NCBI GenBank assembly: GCA_046074525.1
Contig: JBJTOK010000025.1
Coordinates: 1 to 21,948 of the forward strand
Source of the DNA: JAHEZL01 sp046074525
Lineage (GTDB): Bacteria > Bacteroidota > Bacteroidia > Flavobacteriales_C > GCA-002722245
Reading direction: 5' to 3'
DNA length: 21,948 nt
The notes under the pieces were generated by a model. It ran no database searches. It saw nothing but the letters and a program-made list of their open reading frames with translations, and was not told the origin of the DNA. This document shows, in pieces, positions 7,401-15,603 of the stretch (positions within the stretch are counted from its first letter, which is position 1; every line of letters begins with the position of its first letter). Made by a program: the position numbers and the translations under genes.

Positions 7401-8353
7401 TGAGAGTACTGGCAGTAATAAGTGTTTTATTCTGTTTAACAGCAGCAGCCCAGTTTGACCCCGCAGCGGGTCAGACTGGCTCTCTGGCTGTTCATAAAGA
7501 CAGTGCCGCCATTCATGCCTGGGCAACAGGTTGTGCTGTGGTGCGCGGTTACCAGGATATATCCAACAAATCTTTGGGATATGCCACAGTGGGCGATTCT
7601 TCTATGGCTACCGGATCATCTGATGCAGGGGTGGTAAGTTTAGGAGATGGTGGATCAGCTATCCTTACCTTTAAGCATCCTATCCGTAATGGAGCGGGCC
7701 CTGATTTCGCGGTTTTTGAAAATAGCTTTAGTGATACATATCTTGAGCTGGCTTTTGTTGAAGTGAGTTCAGATGGCATTAATTACTTCAGGTTCCCAGC
7801 TACATCTAATACTGATACAAGCACTGCTGTTGGAAGTTTTGGGGCGTTGGATGCCAGCAAACTGAATAATCTTGCAGGGAAATACAGGGCGCAGTATGGA
7901 ACACCTTTCGATCTGGAAGAGTTGAAAAATGAAGCCGGGTTGAATGTGGAAGGCATTACACATGTTAAAATTATTGATGTGGTAGGATCTGTTGATAATG
8001 CATATGCTACCCGCGACAAAAACAATCACAAAATCAATGATCCCTGGCCAACGGCTTTTGCTTCTTCAGGATTTGATTTGGAAGCAGTGGGGGTGATTTA
8101 TGAATATCAATGGGGAATAGAAGAAAATTATTTTTCTTTTTCTGCTTATCCGAATCCTGCCGGAAATGAACTTTTTCTTCGTTTCGAGGGAAATGCGTCT
8201 TTTCAGGTGCTGGATATGAAGGGACAATTGCAGATGGAGCAGTATGGAACCAACGCATTACAAATGGATGTATCTCAGCTGCCATCGGGGATTTACCTGT
8301 TGAAAGTGACCGCTTTTAACAAGTGCTATGTTGGTAAGTTTAGCAAGATGTAG
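7400..8353 (+). CDS. T9SS type-A surface protein of the B12 operon, unknown ligand
   Basis: The 317-residue product has a signal peptide (1-18, TAAAQ-FD). A domain at about 20-235 has motifs seen in a Bacteroidota cell-surface family: AIHAWATGC, SLGDGGSAILTF (80-91), GPDFAVFENSF (100-110), LAFVEVSSDGINYFRFPA (118-134), GTPFDLEEL, ITHVKIIDVVGS and INDPWPTAFASSGFDLEAVG. A T9SS type-A tail follows (YPNPAGNE at 250 to the end). The ATG shares its A with the TAA of the DUF4465 gene (TAATG), so the two are probably translationally coupled. The asparagine- and aspartate-rich loops could bind calcium (speculation). The riboswitch operon suggests a role in corrinoid capture beside the receptor. It is not BtuG, which is a beta-propeller. 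Confidence 0.82.
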   Translation: MRVLAVISVLFCLTAAAQFDPAAGQTGSLAVHKDSAAIHAWATGCAVVRGYQDISNKSLGYATVGDSSMATGSSDAGVVSLGDGGSAILTFKHPIRNGAGPDFAVFENSFSDTYLELAFVEVSSDGINYFRFPATSNTDTSTAVGSFGALDASKLNNLAGKYRAQYGTPFDLEELKNEAGLNVEGITHVKIIDVVGSVDNAYATRDKNNHKINDPWPTAFASSGFDLEAVGVIYEYQWGIEENYFSFSAYPNPAGNELFLRFEGNASFQVLDMKGQLQMEQYGTNALQMDVSQLPSGIYLLKVTAFNKCYVGKFSKM

Positions 8354-8404
8354 GGGAGGATGCTTTTCTGGAAAGGAAAAATAGTCTAATTTCCCCTTAT
8401 CAAA

Positions 8405-8782
8405 ATGAATGTCAGAATACTTTCCATAGGATTCTTTTTGCTGATGGGACTCAGTTATAGTGCGAAGTCTCAGGTAGATTGCTTAGGCAATACGCCTTCC
8501 GACTTCCTTATTCCCGATGTGATCACACCCAACAGTGATGGCAGGAATGATGAGTTTAAAGTTGTTTCTGCAAACCTCACCAAGCTGCATGTGGAAATTT
8601 ACGATCGCTGGGGTATTAAAATCTATACTATGGATGGGGTAAATGCCATCTGGGATGGTACCGCTTATGGTGAGGTGCAATGTTCGGGAACTTATTATTA
8701 TACAGTAGAATACATAACTACCTGTGCTCCTTCACTGGTGGTGAAAGCCGGCGGCTATTTCACTCTCCTTCGTTCCAATTAA
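8405..8782 (+). CDS. Small protein consisting mainly of a T9SS type-B (gliding-motility/CHU_C) sorting domain
   Basis: The 125-residue product has a signal peptide (1-23) and about 12 further residues. Residues 36-125 are a type-B T9SS C-terminal domain: IPDVITPNSDGRNDEFKV (36-53), VEIYDRWGIKIYT (63-75), AIWDGTAYGEVQCSGTYYYT (81-100). There is practically no cargo in front of the sorting domain, which is unusual because this domain normally ends very large surface proteins. The gene follows the previous one by 51 nt with no strong promoter visible, so it may be the last gene of the B12 operon or independent. It could be a small surface protein in its own right or the relic of a larger one; the intact signal peptide favours the former. 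Confidence 0.85.
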   Translation: MNVRILSIGFFLLMGLSYSAKSQVDCLGNTPSDFLIPDVITPNSDGRNDEFKVVSANLTKLHVEIYDRWGIKIYTMDGVNAIWDGTAYGEVQCSGTYYYTVEYITTCAPSLVVKAGGYFTLLRSN

Positions 8783-8827
8783 TTTTCTTTTCAACCACCT
8801 TTGGGCTTTTGCCACTTTCCACCTATA

Positions 8828-8857
8828 TTTGGCGGCTCTTTAAAAATCGTACGTTTA
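8828..8857 (+). promoter_or_regulatory. Promoter for the aspartate kinase-lysA operon
   Basis: TTTG at 8828-8831 and TACGTTTA at 8850-8857 are separated by 18 bp. They match the Bacteroidota -33/-7 pattern with one mismatch in the last base. This predicts a leader of about 60 nt before ATG 8923. Confidence 0.6.
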
Positions 8858-8922
8858 TATCTATACTATATGAAATCGCCACAACGATTCCCTGTGGCCT
8901 TGAAAAATTAAAATAGAAACAC

Positions 8923-10269
8923 ATGAAAATGAAAGTTTTGAAATTCGGAGGAACCTCAGTAGGATCTGCCGCAAGAATGAAAGATGTTGCTAAACTCGTT
9001 GTGAACGACGAGCCTAAAATTGTGGTGCTTTCGGCCATGTCCGGAACAACCAATACCCTTGTTGAAATAGGAAACTTATTGTCGAAAAATAAACAAAACG
9101 AAGCCGTTGCCAAGATTGAGGAGTTAGAGAAGAAGTACGATGCGGTAATGGAAGAGCTTTACAAAAATGCTGCGATAAAGGCCAAGGCTGTAGCTGCTAT
9201 CAAGGAAAACTTCAGCTTTATGAAGACTTTCGTGGTGAAGGCTTTCAATATCTACCAGGAAAGAGCTTTGTTGGCTCAGGGAGAATTGATGTCGACAGCC
9301 ATGTTCCAGTTCCTTTTGGAGGAACAAGGTGTAAATTCAGTGCTGATGCCTGCCCTTAACTTCATGAAGATTACCAAGGATGAAGAGCCGGATCTGGCTT
9401 ACATCAAAGAACACATTGCTAAAGAATTGAAAAAATATTCAGGTGTTGATCTGCTGATCACACAAGGCTTTATTTGCCGTAATACTTTCGGTGAAATCGA
9501 TAACCTTAAAAGGGGTGGAAGTGATTATACTGCTTCCATCATTGGTTATGCTATTGATTCTTCAGAAATCCAGATCTGGACAGATATCGACGGTATGCAC
9601 AACAACGATCCGCGCGTGGTGGGACAAACCCGTCCTGTTGCCCAATTGTCTTTCGATGAAGCTGCTGAACTGGCTTACTTTGGTGCTAAAATCCTCCACC
9701 CGCAAAGTATTCTCCCGGCCAAGCTGGCAAACATTCCTGTTAAGTTGTTGAATACGATGGACCCCACGGCCAAGGGAACTACCATTAACCTTGAAACCGG
9801 TAAAGGAATTAAAGCTGTAGCTGCCAAAGATGGCATCACTGCAATTAAAATCAAGTCGGCTCGTATGCTCCTGGCTTACGGTTTCCTCCGCTCGGTATTT
9901 GAAGTTTTTGAAAGATACAGAACGCCTATCGATATGATCACTACTTCAGAAGTAGCGGTATCATTGACTATTGATGATAATACTCACCTCAATGAAATTG
10001 TGAAAGAGCTCGAAAGCTTCGGCACTGTTGAAGTTGATAAGGAGCAAACTATTATCTGTATCGTTGGTGATATGATTTCCGATGAGGGTGAAATGGCTCA
10101 GAAACTCTTTACAGCTTTGAAAACCGTGCCTTTGCGCATGATTTCTTACGGAGGCAGCCGCCACAACATTTCTGTGCTCACCAGTGCCGATAATAAAACA
10201 AAGGCGCTGCAGCTGATCAATGAAGGTTTATTCGGATTGAAAGGTGCTAAAGTGGCTCAAAAAGCATAG
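8923..10269 (+). CDS. lysC: Aspartate kinase (EC 2.7.2.4), monofunctional
   Basis: This enzyme phosphorylates L-aspartate with ATP, the first step towards lysine/diaminopimelate, threonine and methionine. The 448-residue product has the N-terminal kinase signature KFGGTSVGS (7-15), the RGGSDYTAS nucleotide/substrate region (197-205) and WTDIDGMHNNDPR (219-231). Two C-terminal ACT domains follow (about 303-360 and 373-440), as in lysine-inhibited aspartokinase III. There is no homoserine dehydrogenase fusion. ATG 8923 is used; ATG 8929 is an alternative two codons in. It has its own promoter and lysA begins 2 nt after its stop, which makes a lysine/diaminopimelate role and lysine feedback through the ACT domains likely (inference). 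The symbol is by class; isoenzyme naming varies. Confidence 0.93.
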   Translation: MKMKVLKFGGTSVGSAARMKDVAKLVVNDEPKIVVLSAMSGTTNTLVEIGNLLSKNKQNEAVAKIEELEKKYDAVMEELYKNAAIKAKAVAAIKENFSFMKTFVVKAFNIYQERALLAQGELMSTAMFQFLLEEQGVNSVLMPALNFMKITKDEEPDLAYIKEHIAKELKKYSGVDLLITQGFICRNTFGEIDNLKRGGSDYTASIIGYAIDSSEIQIWTDIDGMHNNDPRVVGQTRPVAQLSFDEAAELAYFGAKILHPQSILPAKLANIPVKLLNTMDPTAKGTTINLETGKGIKAVAAKDGITAIKIKSARMLLAYGFLRSVFEVFERYRTPIDMITTSEVAVSLTIDDNTHLNEIVKELESFGTVEVDKEQTIICIVGDMISDEGEMAQKLFTALKTVPLRMISYGGSRHNISVLTSADNKTKALQLINEGLFGLKGAKVAQKA

Positions 10270-10271
10270 TT

Positions 10272-11444
10272 ATGATCATCAGTAAAGAACAGCTGGCTCA
10301 CTTCAAAAAGCTTAAAACGCCGTTTTACTTTTACGATATGCAGTTGCTGGAGAAAACCCTGGCTTTTGCGCAAAGTGAAGCGAAAAAGTACGGTTATATC
10401 CTGCACTATGCCATGAAGGCTAATGTGAATGATAAAGTGTTGAGCGTCATTCATAAACATGGATTTGGCGCCGATTGTGTGAGTGGTAACGAAGTGCAAA
10501 AGGCAGTAGATGCCGGTTTCTCTGCTGATGAAATTGTTTTTGCCGGAGTTGGTAAATCCGACGATGAGATACTTACAGCGCTTTCCCATGATATTTTCTG
10601 TTTCAACTGCGAATCGGTTCAGGAAGTAGAAGTGATCAATGAGCTGGCTACGCAGGAAGGCAAGGTCGCCCGTATTGCAGTGCGCATCAATCCTGATGTG
10701 AGTGCGAATACGCATCACCATATTTCTACGGGACTCAAGGAAAACAAATTCGGCGTGAACATGTCGGAAATGGACAGTGTGCTTGAAGTGATCGGGGCTT
10801 CAAAAAACATTAAACTGGTGGGAATTCACTTTCATATAGGATCACAGATTACTGATTTGAGTTCATACAAAAATCTCTGTGTTCGTGTGAATCAGATTCA
10901 GGAGTGGTTTTCTACCCGTCACGTGAGTCTGGAATTCCTCAATGTTGGCGGTGGCTTAGGCATTGACTACTACAATCCGGAAACAAACGATATCGCAGAT
11001 TTCAAGCAATACTTTGCTATTTTCAATGAGTTCCTGGAGCTGCGTCCCGGACAGCAACTGCACTTCGAGCTTGGTCGCTCCATGGTCGCTCAGTGCGCTT
11101 CATTGATTAGCCGCGTGCTATACGTAAAAGAAGGCGCCACTACCAGCTTCCTCATCCTTGATGCAGGAATGACGGAGTTGATCCGTCCGATGCTTTACCA
11201 GGCTTACCATAAAATCAATAATCTCAGTGCTACTTCCAAGGAACTTGTCACTTACGATGTAGTGGGACCGATTTGCGAGTCTACCGATACATTCGCCAAG
11301 GCTTTGGACTTACCAAAGTCGAAACGCAAGGACATCATCGAAATCAAGAGCGCCGGTGCTTACGGCGAAGTGATGGCGAGTAACTATAATCTCAAAACCC
11401 TTCATCCTGCAGTATATTCGGATGAGGTGGGGGTTACTGTGTAA
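10272..11444 (+). CDS. lysA: Diaminopimelate decarboxylase (EC 4.1.1.20)
   Basis: This PLP enzyme decarboxylates meso-diaminopimelate to L-lysine, the last step of the pathway opened by the upstream kinase. The 390-residue product shows the PLP lysine in HYAMKAN (K49), the HFHIGSQI segment, the GGGLGIDY phosphate-binding loop, and the GPICESTDTF motif with the active-site Cys from the partner subunit. The usual EPGR motif reads ELGR. The C-terminus carries AYGEVMASNYN. The length fits the short Bacteroidota form. It is co-transcribed with aspartate kinase (2-nt gap) and followed by a hairpin at 11495-11518. Confidence 0.94.
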   Translation: MIISKEQLAHFKKLKTPFYFYDMQLLEKTLAFAQSEAKKYGYILHYAMKANVNDKVLSVIHKHGFGADCVSGNEVQKAVDAGFSADEIVFAGVGKSDDEILTALSHDIFCFNCESVQEVEVINELATQEGKVARIAVRINPDVSANTHHHISTGLKENKFGVNMSEMDSVLEVIGASKNIKLVGIHFHIGSQITDLSSYKNLCVRVNQIQEWFSTRHVSLEFLNVGGGLGIDYYNPETNDIADFKQYFAIFNEFLELRPGQQLHFELGRSMVAQCASLISRVLYVKEGATTSFLILDAGMTELIRPMLYQAYHKINNLSATSKELVTYDVVGPICESTDTFAKALDLPKSKRKDIIEIKSAGAYGEVMASNYNLKTLHPAVYSDEVGVTV

Positions 11445-11494
11445 ACTCAAGACCCACTCTCCAACGCACACTTATTCCGTCTCCGGTTATATTG

Positions 11495-11518
11495 AGAGAC
11501 GCAAAATCTTGCGTCTCT
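11495..11518. repeat. Perfect 10-bp stem-loop after lysA, dispersed-palindrome type
   Basis: AGAGACGCAA and TTGCGTCTCT flank the loop AATC. The sequence GAGACGCAA...TTGCGTCTC resembles a palindrome that recurs between genes in many environmental bacteria. It may terminate the lysA transcript, but no U-tract follows, so it is called a repeat rather than an intrinsic terminator. The rest of 11445-11665 holds no recognisable gene. Confidence 0.65.
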
Positions 11519-11616
11519 ACAACCCTTGTCATTTCGCTATATATTTGTTAATATTGTTCCCTGCTAACGGGGGTTGCATCATTTGGCTATATAGTACTGC
11601 GACGTGATTTATATTC

Positions 11617-11628
11617 GGCGATATCGCC
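11617..11628. other. Perfect 12-bp palindrome in the glmS leader
   Basis: GGCGATATCGCC lies 37 bp before the glmS start. It could be a regulator site or a short hairpin in the leader. Nothing else in the sequence identifies its partner, and no glmS ribozyme fold is recognised here. Confidence 0.3.
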
Positions 11629-11665
11629 AATCAAACAAATTAAACTTAAATAAACAGATACAAAC

Positions 11666-13504
11666 ATGTGTGGAATTGTAGGTTATATCGGGGAACAGAA
11701 TGGAATAGATGTAGTAGTGAAGGGCTTGCAGCGATTGGAATACAGGGGCTATGATAGCGCTGGTGTGGCGGGGATTAGTGACAATAAAATTCAAATTGTA
11801 AAGAAAAACGGTAGGGTTGATATCCTTAAGCAAACCGTTGAAGATATTAAGTTCCAAAGCAAAGTGGCTATTGGACACACCCGATGGGCAACCCACGGTG
11901 AGCCTTGCGACATCAATGCCCACCCGCACATTTCTGCCCATGGAAAAGTGGCTATCGTGCACAACGGCATCATTGAAAATTACCTCACCCTTAAAAAAGA
12001 ATTGCAGAAGAAAGGTCGCGTTTTCCTTAGCGAAACCGACTCTGAAGTGATTGCGCATTTGCTGGAAGAAGTGCTTGAAAACAATGGTGGCGATATGGTT
12101 TCTGCATTGCAGGTAGTGCAAAGAACTCTTGTTGGTGCTTTCGCGGTGGTGATTTTAACGACTGAACAACCCGATCATATTTATGCCATCAAGAAAGGAA
12201 CCCCGCTTGTGCTCGGTATCGGTAAAGGAGAAAACTTCCTCGCCAGCGACGGAACTCCGCTCGTTCAATATACCAAGAGTGTGATTTATATCGGTGATGG
12301 TGAAATCCTCAAGTTAACTGCTAAAGACTTCCAGATCTACAACTCCGATATCCAGGAGATAGAACACAAAACCAGCACATTGGAGCTGGAATTGTCGATG
12401 ATTGAAAAAGATGGTTTCCAGCACTTCATGATGAAGGAAATCTTTGAACAGCCAAAAACAATTTTTGATAGTATGCGGGGCCGCATCACTGCTGATTTTT
12501 CAGAGGTGAAACTGGGCGGCATCAACAAATATGCTCCGCAATTGTACAACGCCAACCGCTATATGTTCCTTGCCTGTGGTACTTCTTACCACGCGGGAAT
12601 GGTAGCCAAATACGTGTTTGAGCAATTGTGCCGTATTTCATCTGAAGTAGATGTGGCCAGCGAATACCGCTACCGCAAGCCGGTGATTCATGCCGGTGAT
12701 GCAATTTTCGCCATTTCACAATCGGGTGAAACTGCCGATACCATTGTTGCTATTGAAGAAGCCAAGGAACATGGCGCCAATATTTTCGGGATTTGTAACG
12801 TTGTGGGATCAACCATTTCCCGCGTTTCTCATGAAGGCGCTTATACTCATGCCGGTGTTGAAATCGGTGTGGCGAGTACCAAAGCATTTACTGCTCAGTT
12901 GACTGTTCTGTATCTCTTTGCCTTGAAAATAGCGCAAAGCAGAGGTACATTAACACCGGCGCAAATACAACAATACTGTAAAGACTTGTCGGCTATTCCT
13001 GATCAGGTGGCTGAAATTCTCAAATTGTCTGATAAAATTCTTGAGATCAGCAAAACGCTGAAAGATGCCAATAGCATGCTTTTCCTGGGTAGAGGAGTGC
13101 AATTCCCTATCGCCCTGGAAGGTGCGCTCAAGATGAAAGAAATTACTTACATCCACGCCGAAGGTTATGCTGCAGGCGAGATGAAACACGGACCAATCGC
13201 GTTGATCGACGAGAATGTACCAACGGTAATCATTGCTATCAAAGACAGCAACTACCTCAAAGTAATTTCAAACATCAAGGAAATTAAAGCGCGTAAAGGA
13301 AAAGTGATTGCCATTGTAAGTAAAGGTGATAAGGACATTCCTGGCATTGCTGACCATGTGATTGAAATCCCAGAAACCAGTGAATTGCTGAGTCCATTAC
13401 TCACTACTATTCCGCTGCAATTGTTGTCTTATCATACTGCTAATGTTCGAGGTTGCGACATCGACAAACCAAGAAACTTAGCAAAATCGGTTACTGTTGA
13501 ATAG
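11666..13504 (+). CDS. glmS: Glutamine-fructose-6-phosphate aminotransferase, isomerizing (EC 2.6.1.16)
   Basis: GlmS makes glucosamine-6-phosphate from fructose-6-phosphate and glutamine, the entry step to UDP-GlcNAc for peptidoglycan and lipopolysaccharide. The 612-residue product matches the usual 609. The catalytic Cys2 follows the start Met (MCGIVGYIG), with YRGYDSAG and the HTRWATHG loop in the glutaminase domain. The first SIS domain has ACGTSYHAG (about 302-310) and SQSGETADT (about 351-359). The second has GRGVQFPIALEGALKMKEI and AEGYAAGEMKHGPIALI. The C-terminal signature is DKPRNLAKSVTVE. It opens a three-gene unit; the next gene starts 1 nt after its TAG. Confidence 0.97.
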   Translation: MCGIVGYIGEQNGIDVVVKGLQRLEYRGYDSAGVAGISDNKIQIVKKNGRVDILKQTVEDIKFQSKVAIGHTRWATHGEPCDINAHPHISAHGKVAIVHNGIIENYLTLKKELQKKGRVFLSETDSEVIAHLLEEVLENNGGDMVSALQVVQRTLVGAFAVVILTTEQPDHIYAIKKGTPLVLGIGKGENFLASDGTPLVQYTKSVIYIGDGEILKLTAKDFQIYNSDIQEIEHKTSTLELELSMIEKDGFQHFMMKEIFEQPKTIFDSMRGRITADFSEVKLGGINKYAPQLYNANRYMFLACGTSYHAGMVAKYVFEQLCRISSEVDVASEYRYRKPVIHAGDAIFAISQSGETADTIVAIEEAKEHGANIFGICNVVGSTISRVSHEGAYTHAGVEIGVASTKAFTAQLTVLYLFALKIAQSRGTLTPAQIQQYCKDLSAIPDQVAEILKLSDKILEISKTLKDANSMLFLGRGVQFPIALEGALKMKEITYIHAEGYAAGEMKHGPIALIDENVPTVIIAIKDSNYLKVISNIKEIKARKGKVIAIVSKGDKDIPGIADHVIEIPETSELLSPLLTTIPLQLLSYHTANVRGCDIDKPRNLAKSVTVE

Positions 13505-13505
13505 G

Positions 13506-15602
13506 ATGACGATCAAAAGAATCAAGGAATCAAAAGTAGGCTACAGCTTTGTTCCGGTTGAATATCAAAAGGAGAACAATCCGCATTACATGCGGTTTAT
13601 ACAGAATCCACGCAAAGATTACCGTGCGCTCACTGCCACGGAAATACAGGAGTTGAAGAACAATAACAATTACTCCAGCGACTGGTCGCAGGTTTTTGTG
13701 TCGGAAGAATTCAATACTGAATTCATCCGCAACTCCAAGTTTTACGGACTGGTGCGCATAGGCAGTATCAGTGAAGTTTACTTGCAACACAAGCGTTTGA
13801 CGATGCAGGTAGGGATTTTCAACTCTACCATAGTATCAAGTGATATTGGCGATTTTTGTGCCATTCATGATGTGAAGTACATGTCGTATTATATCGTGCA
13901 AAACGATGTGATTTTACATAACATCAGTGAAATCCAGTGTACCGATGTGTCGCGTTTTGGTAAGGGTATTATTAAGCAAGGTGAACAGGAAAAAGAGCGT
14001 GTGTGGCTGGAAATCGGCAACGAAACCGGTAACAGAAGTGTGTTGATGTTTCCTGGGATGCTCACTGCTGATGCCTATCTGTGGTCGAAATTCAGAGGCG
14101 ATGCACAATTGCTGGAAAAATTCAAGTCATTCACTCAACTGGAATCCGATTTTGAACGTGGGACCTATGGTGTGATTGGAGAGCATTCGGTGATTAAGGG
14201 CGTGAACTTTTTGATGAATTCCATGGTTGGGCCAGGTACTTATATCAAAGGCGCCAATAAAATAAAAAATGTGTTTCTCGATAGTACACTCGAAGCTCCT
14301 ATCAACGTTGGAGAAGGAGTGGAGTTGGTAAATGGTATTATGGGGAAAGGCTCTAAAGCCTTTTATGGCGTTAAAGCAGTGCGTTTTGTTTTAGCGCAGA
14401 ATTCAGCCTTGAAATATGGTGCGCGACTCATTAACTCAGTACTCGGTGAAAACTCTACCATCAGCTGCTGCGAGGTGTTGAACTCTTTGATTTTCCCTAA
14501 TCATGAGCAGCACCATAATAATTCATTTTTAATTGCGAGTACCTTCTTCGGTCAATCGAACATGGCGGCCGGAGCAACGATAGGAAGTAACCATAACAGT
14601 CGTATTAATGACGGAGAGATCGTGTCGGGGCGTGGTTTCTGGCCTGGCTTATCAGTGACTTTGAAACACCACTCCAAGTTTGCTTCTTTCATGATTATCG
14701 TGAAAGGAAATTATCCTTCGGAGCTCAATATTCCTTTCCCATTTACTTTGGTGGCTAACAACACCGATTCTTCGAAGCTTGTGTTGCGACCTGCTTACTG
14801 GTTCAACTACAATATGTATGCTTTGGAGCGCAATACCTGGAAGTTCGGGTCGCGCGACAAGCGTGCCGATAAAATACAGCTTTTCGAATATGAATATCTG
14901 GCGCCGGATACAGCTCTGGAAATCATTAACGCCATAGAATGCCTGGAAAATCTGGGTAAGAAGTATGGTGTCGTAAATGATAATATCCACATCGAAGGCA
15001 AGAACGATATTGAAAATTATGGTCGCGGTATTCAGATTAATAAAGTGAGTCGGGCCATTGAAACTTATAAAGAACAAATCTATTTGTATCTCGCCAAGTC
15101 TTTCCTAGCCTTACACAAGCAAAATGGCTTAGTGAGTGTGCCGGAGGTGAAGAATAAAAAACCGGAAATCTGGCAAAATCTGGGCGGGCAATTGATGCCT
15201 GATTCCAAGCTGAAGCAGATTATTGCTGATGTAAAATCAGGGAAGATCAAAGGCTGGGAAGAATTGCATAAAGTTTACCAGAAAACAGGTGAGGAGTATT
15301 TTGCTGATAAATTGCAAAATGCAGTGGATTGCGCTGCTTATCTTGGTTTGATGAAATCCGGCGCAGATATTACTGCCGTCTTGAAAAAATCGATAGAGGT
15401 TTATCGCAAAAATGTCGACAAGATTTATTCTTCCCGCGAAAAAGATTTTTCTCATCCTTTCCGCAAAATTACCTGTGATACGGAAGAAGAATTCCTTGCG
15501 GTATTCGGCACCATTGAAGACAATTCTTTTGTGAAGGAAAGCAAGCAGAATTTAGCAGTTTACGAAAAGGAAATCGACGAACTCATTTCAAAAATAAAGT
15601 AA
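13506..15602 (+). CDS. DUF4954 family protein, left-handed beta-helix, function unknown
   Basis: The 698-residue product belongs to the DUF4954 family of Bacteroidota. The segment at about 215-390 is a hexapeptide-type left-handed beta-helix (GVIGEHSVIKG, MVGPGTYIKG, GEGVELVNG, AAGATIGSNHNSRINDG), the fold of sugar nucleotidyl- and acyltransferases. The stretch GRGFWPGLSVTLKHHSKFAS after it is highly characteristic. The last 150 residues are helical, with long charged segments. ATG 13506 is chosen, 1 nt after the glmS stop; an in-frame TTG at 13497 would overlap glmS. It is tightly packed with glmS and the following hydrolase, which suggests an amino-sugar or nucleotide-sugar role, but no substrate can be named. 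Confidence 0.85.
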   Translation: MTIKRIKESKVGYSFVPVEYQKENNPHYMRFIQNPRKDYRALTATEIQELKNNNNYSSDWSQVFVSEEFNTEFIRNSKFYGLVRIGSISEVYLQHKRLTMQVGIFNSTIVSSDIGDFCAIHDVKYMSYYIVQNDVILHNISEIQCTDVSRFGKGIIKQGEQEKERVWLEIGNETGNRSVLMFPGMLTADAYLWSKFRGDAQLLEKFKSFTQLESDFERGTYGVIGEHSVIKGVNFLMNSMVGPGTYIKGANKIKNVFLDSTLEAPINVGEGVELVNGIMGKGSKAFYGVKAVRFVLAQNSALKYGARLINSVLGENSTISCCEVLNSLIFPNHEQHHNNSFLIASTFFGQSNMAAGATIGSNHNSRINDGEIVSGRGFWPGLSVTLKHHSKFASFMIIVKGNYPSELNIPFPFTLVANNTDSSKLVLRPAYWFNYNMYALERNTWKFGSRDKRADKIQLFEYEYLAPDTALEIINAIECLENLGKKYGVVNDNIHIEGKNDIENYGRGIQINKVSRAIETYKEQIYLYLAKSFLALHKQNGLVSVPEVKNKKPEIWQNLGGQLMPDSKLKQIIADVKSGKIKGWEELHKVYQKTGEEYFADKLQNAVDCAAYLGLMKSGADITAVLKKSIEVYRKNVDKIYSSREKDFSHPFRKITCDTEEEFLAVFGTIEDNSFVKESKQNLAVYEKEIDELISKIK

Positions 15603-15603
15603 T

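Noticed and set aside
11445..11665. glmS ribozyme or small RNA in the gap before glmS
   Set aside because: No ribozyme core is recognised; only a stem-loop and a 12-bp palindrome are visible, and no promoter with correct spacing could be placed.
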